Shown: one piece after another, positions 51,603 to 52,085 of the stretch | How the letters are laid out: each line of letters opens with the position of its first letter | Numbering within the stretch: position 1 is the first letter of the stretch | From: Prochlorococcus sp. scB241_528O2 | GTDB taxonomy: Bacteria; Cyanobacteriota; Cyanobacteriia; PCC-6307; Cyanobiaceae | Assembly (NCBI GenBank): GCA_000634115.1 | Contig: JFLJ01000111.1 | Location: 1-52,085 of the forward strand | Reading direction: 5' to 3' | Length of the DNA stretch: 52,085 nucleotides | Translations under genes and position numbers: made by a program | Notes under the pieces: model-generated | What the model saw: only the letters and a program-made list of their open reading frames with translations | Told to the model about the DNA's origin: nothing | Database searches by the model: none

Positions 51603-52085
51603 TTAAAAATAATCAGAAATTGCTTTTTTGAATCTATTTAGGCCATCTTCAATTTTTACTTCAGATGCCGCAAAGGAAATTCTAATACATTGATCATTCC
51701 CAAAAGCTTTCCCAGGGACAACTACTAATCCGTAATCTTCAAGCACTTTTTTACAGAACTCAATAGAAGTAATTGAGGAATTAGGTAATCTTGGAAATGT
51801 GTAAAAAGCTCCATTAGGTTCTTGAATAAAAATTCCATTTATATTTTTAAGGCCCTCATAGAGAAGTCTTCTTCTTTTATCATAATGGCTATTAGTCATA
51901 GTAAAAAACTCATTATTTATTTTTAAAGCCTCCAAAGCACCTTTTTGAACAAAAGAACAAACATTACTTGTACTTTGACTTTGTAATGCTGAGGATGATT
52001 TGATCACATCTTTGGGACCTACTAAATAACCTATCCTCCAGCCAGTCATCGCCCATCCTTTAGCAAACCCATTAATTATAAAAAT
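51603..52085 (-). CDS. Class I/II aminotransferase, C-terminal part (partial)
   Basis: The frame is open to the right edge of the window. The visible 160 residues contain NGFAKGWAMTGWRIGYLVGP, with the Lys of AKGWAMTGWR as the PLP-binding residue, and the C-terminal domain ending LNRFKKAISDYF. It also has VVPGKAFGNDQCIRISFAAS with the substrate-carboxylate Arg. This is the aspartate-aminotransferase type; the upstream half lies outside the window. phnD follows after 20 bp, so the transporter may share its transcript. Confidence 0.9.
   Translation of the reverse strand: MFIINGFAKGWAMTGWRIGYLVGPKDVIKSSSALQSQSTSNVCSFVQKGALEALKINNEFFTMTNSHYDKRRRLLYEGLKNINGIFIQEPNGAFYTFPRLPNSSITSIEFCKKVLEDYGLVVVPGKAFGNDQCIRISFAASEVKIEDGLNRFKKAISDYF

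Overview
The window looks like a piece of a high-light-adapted Prochlorococcus chromosome. The DNA is very AT-rich, genes are tightly packed, Shine-Dalgarno sites are mostly absent, and many genes are typical of picocyanobacteria: Ycf66, Tic20-like, DUF2811, DUF3531, CPP1-like, B12-dependent NrdJ and a DUF92/VTE6-like protein. No rRNA, CRISPR array, transposase or integrase was seen.

Layout. 1-5.4 kb: the start of a possible SulP transporter, an FAD-dependent oxidoreductase, a CbiX/SirB-type chelatase, DUF2811, a GMC oxidoreductase and a secreted pentapeptide-repeat protein. 5.4-6.4 kb: a two-gene unit led by a ribbon-helix-helix protein, with two matching inverted repeats just upstream that look like an autoregulatory operator. 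6.6-9.9 kb: small membrane and stress genes (Ycf66, DsrE-like, glyoxalase I, Tic20-like). Here three MKRLLL mini-ORFs touch the stop codons of consecutive genes, and two hairpin/T-tracts end exactly at start codons. 10.5-12.4 kb: a compact putative integrative element against tRNA-Ser(UGA). It is bounded by a 16-bp copy of the tRNA 3' end, carries matching repeat families inside both ends (including arrays with exact 10-bp period), and holds three secreted-protein genes that share a signal peptide. 12.4-14.3 kb: a second small accessory segment, ending in a decayed copy of the 5' half of the same tRNA. 14.4-16.7 kb: a DUF1501/DUF1800 pair.

17.0-35.4 kb is a nearly complete type IV pilus locus: prepilin peptidase, five prepilin-like proteins (one a very large pseudopilin, one ending in a von Willebrand A domain with an intact MIDAS), the PilMNOP-like alignment complex, PilQ secretin, and the PilB, PilT and PilC motor/platform genes. 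Prepilins are cut by PilD, assembled on PilC by PilB, retracted by PilT, and exported through PilQ, which PilMNOP links to the motor. Unusual points are a DUF4278-like tail on PilM, which also exists alone as a 33-residue gene at 37.7 kb behind a structured leader, and a putative HEXXH metalloprotease directly after pilC.

35.4-52 kb is mainly housekeeping: an FkbM-like protein, small membrane proteins, class II ribonucleotide reductase, RF3, Hsp33, an ABC ATPase, RsmE, a DUF92 kinase-like protein, an SGNH hydrolase, a phnD-phnC-phnE phosphonate/phosphite-type transporter, and the C-terminal part of an aminotransferase running off the right edge.

The strongest candidates for something undescribed are the tRNA-Ser mini-element with its helically phased repeats and interchangeable signal peptides, and the MKRLLL/hairpin repeat system at 6.8-8.9 kb that seems related to it. 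All functions are assigned by reading protein sequence; no database search was run.
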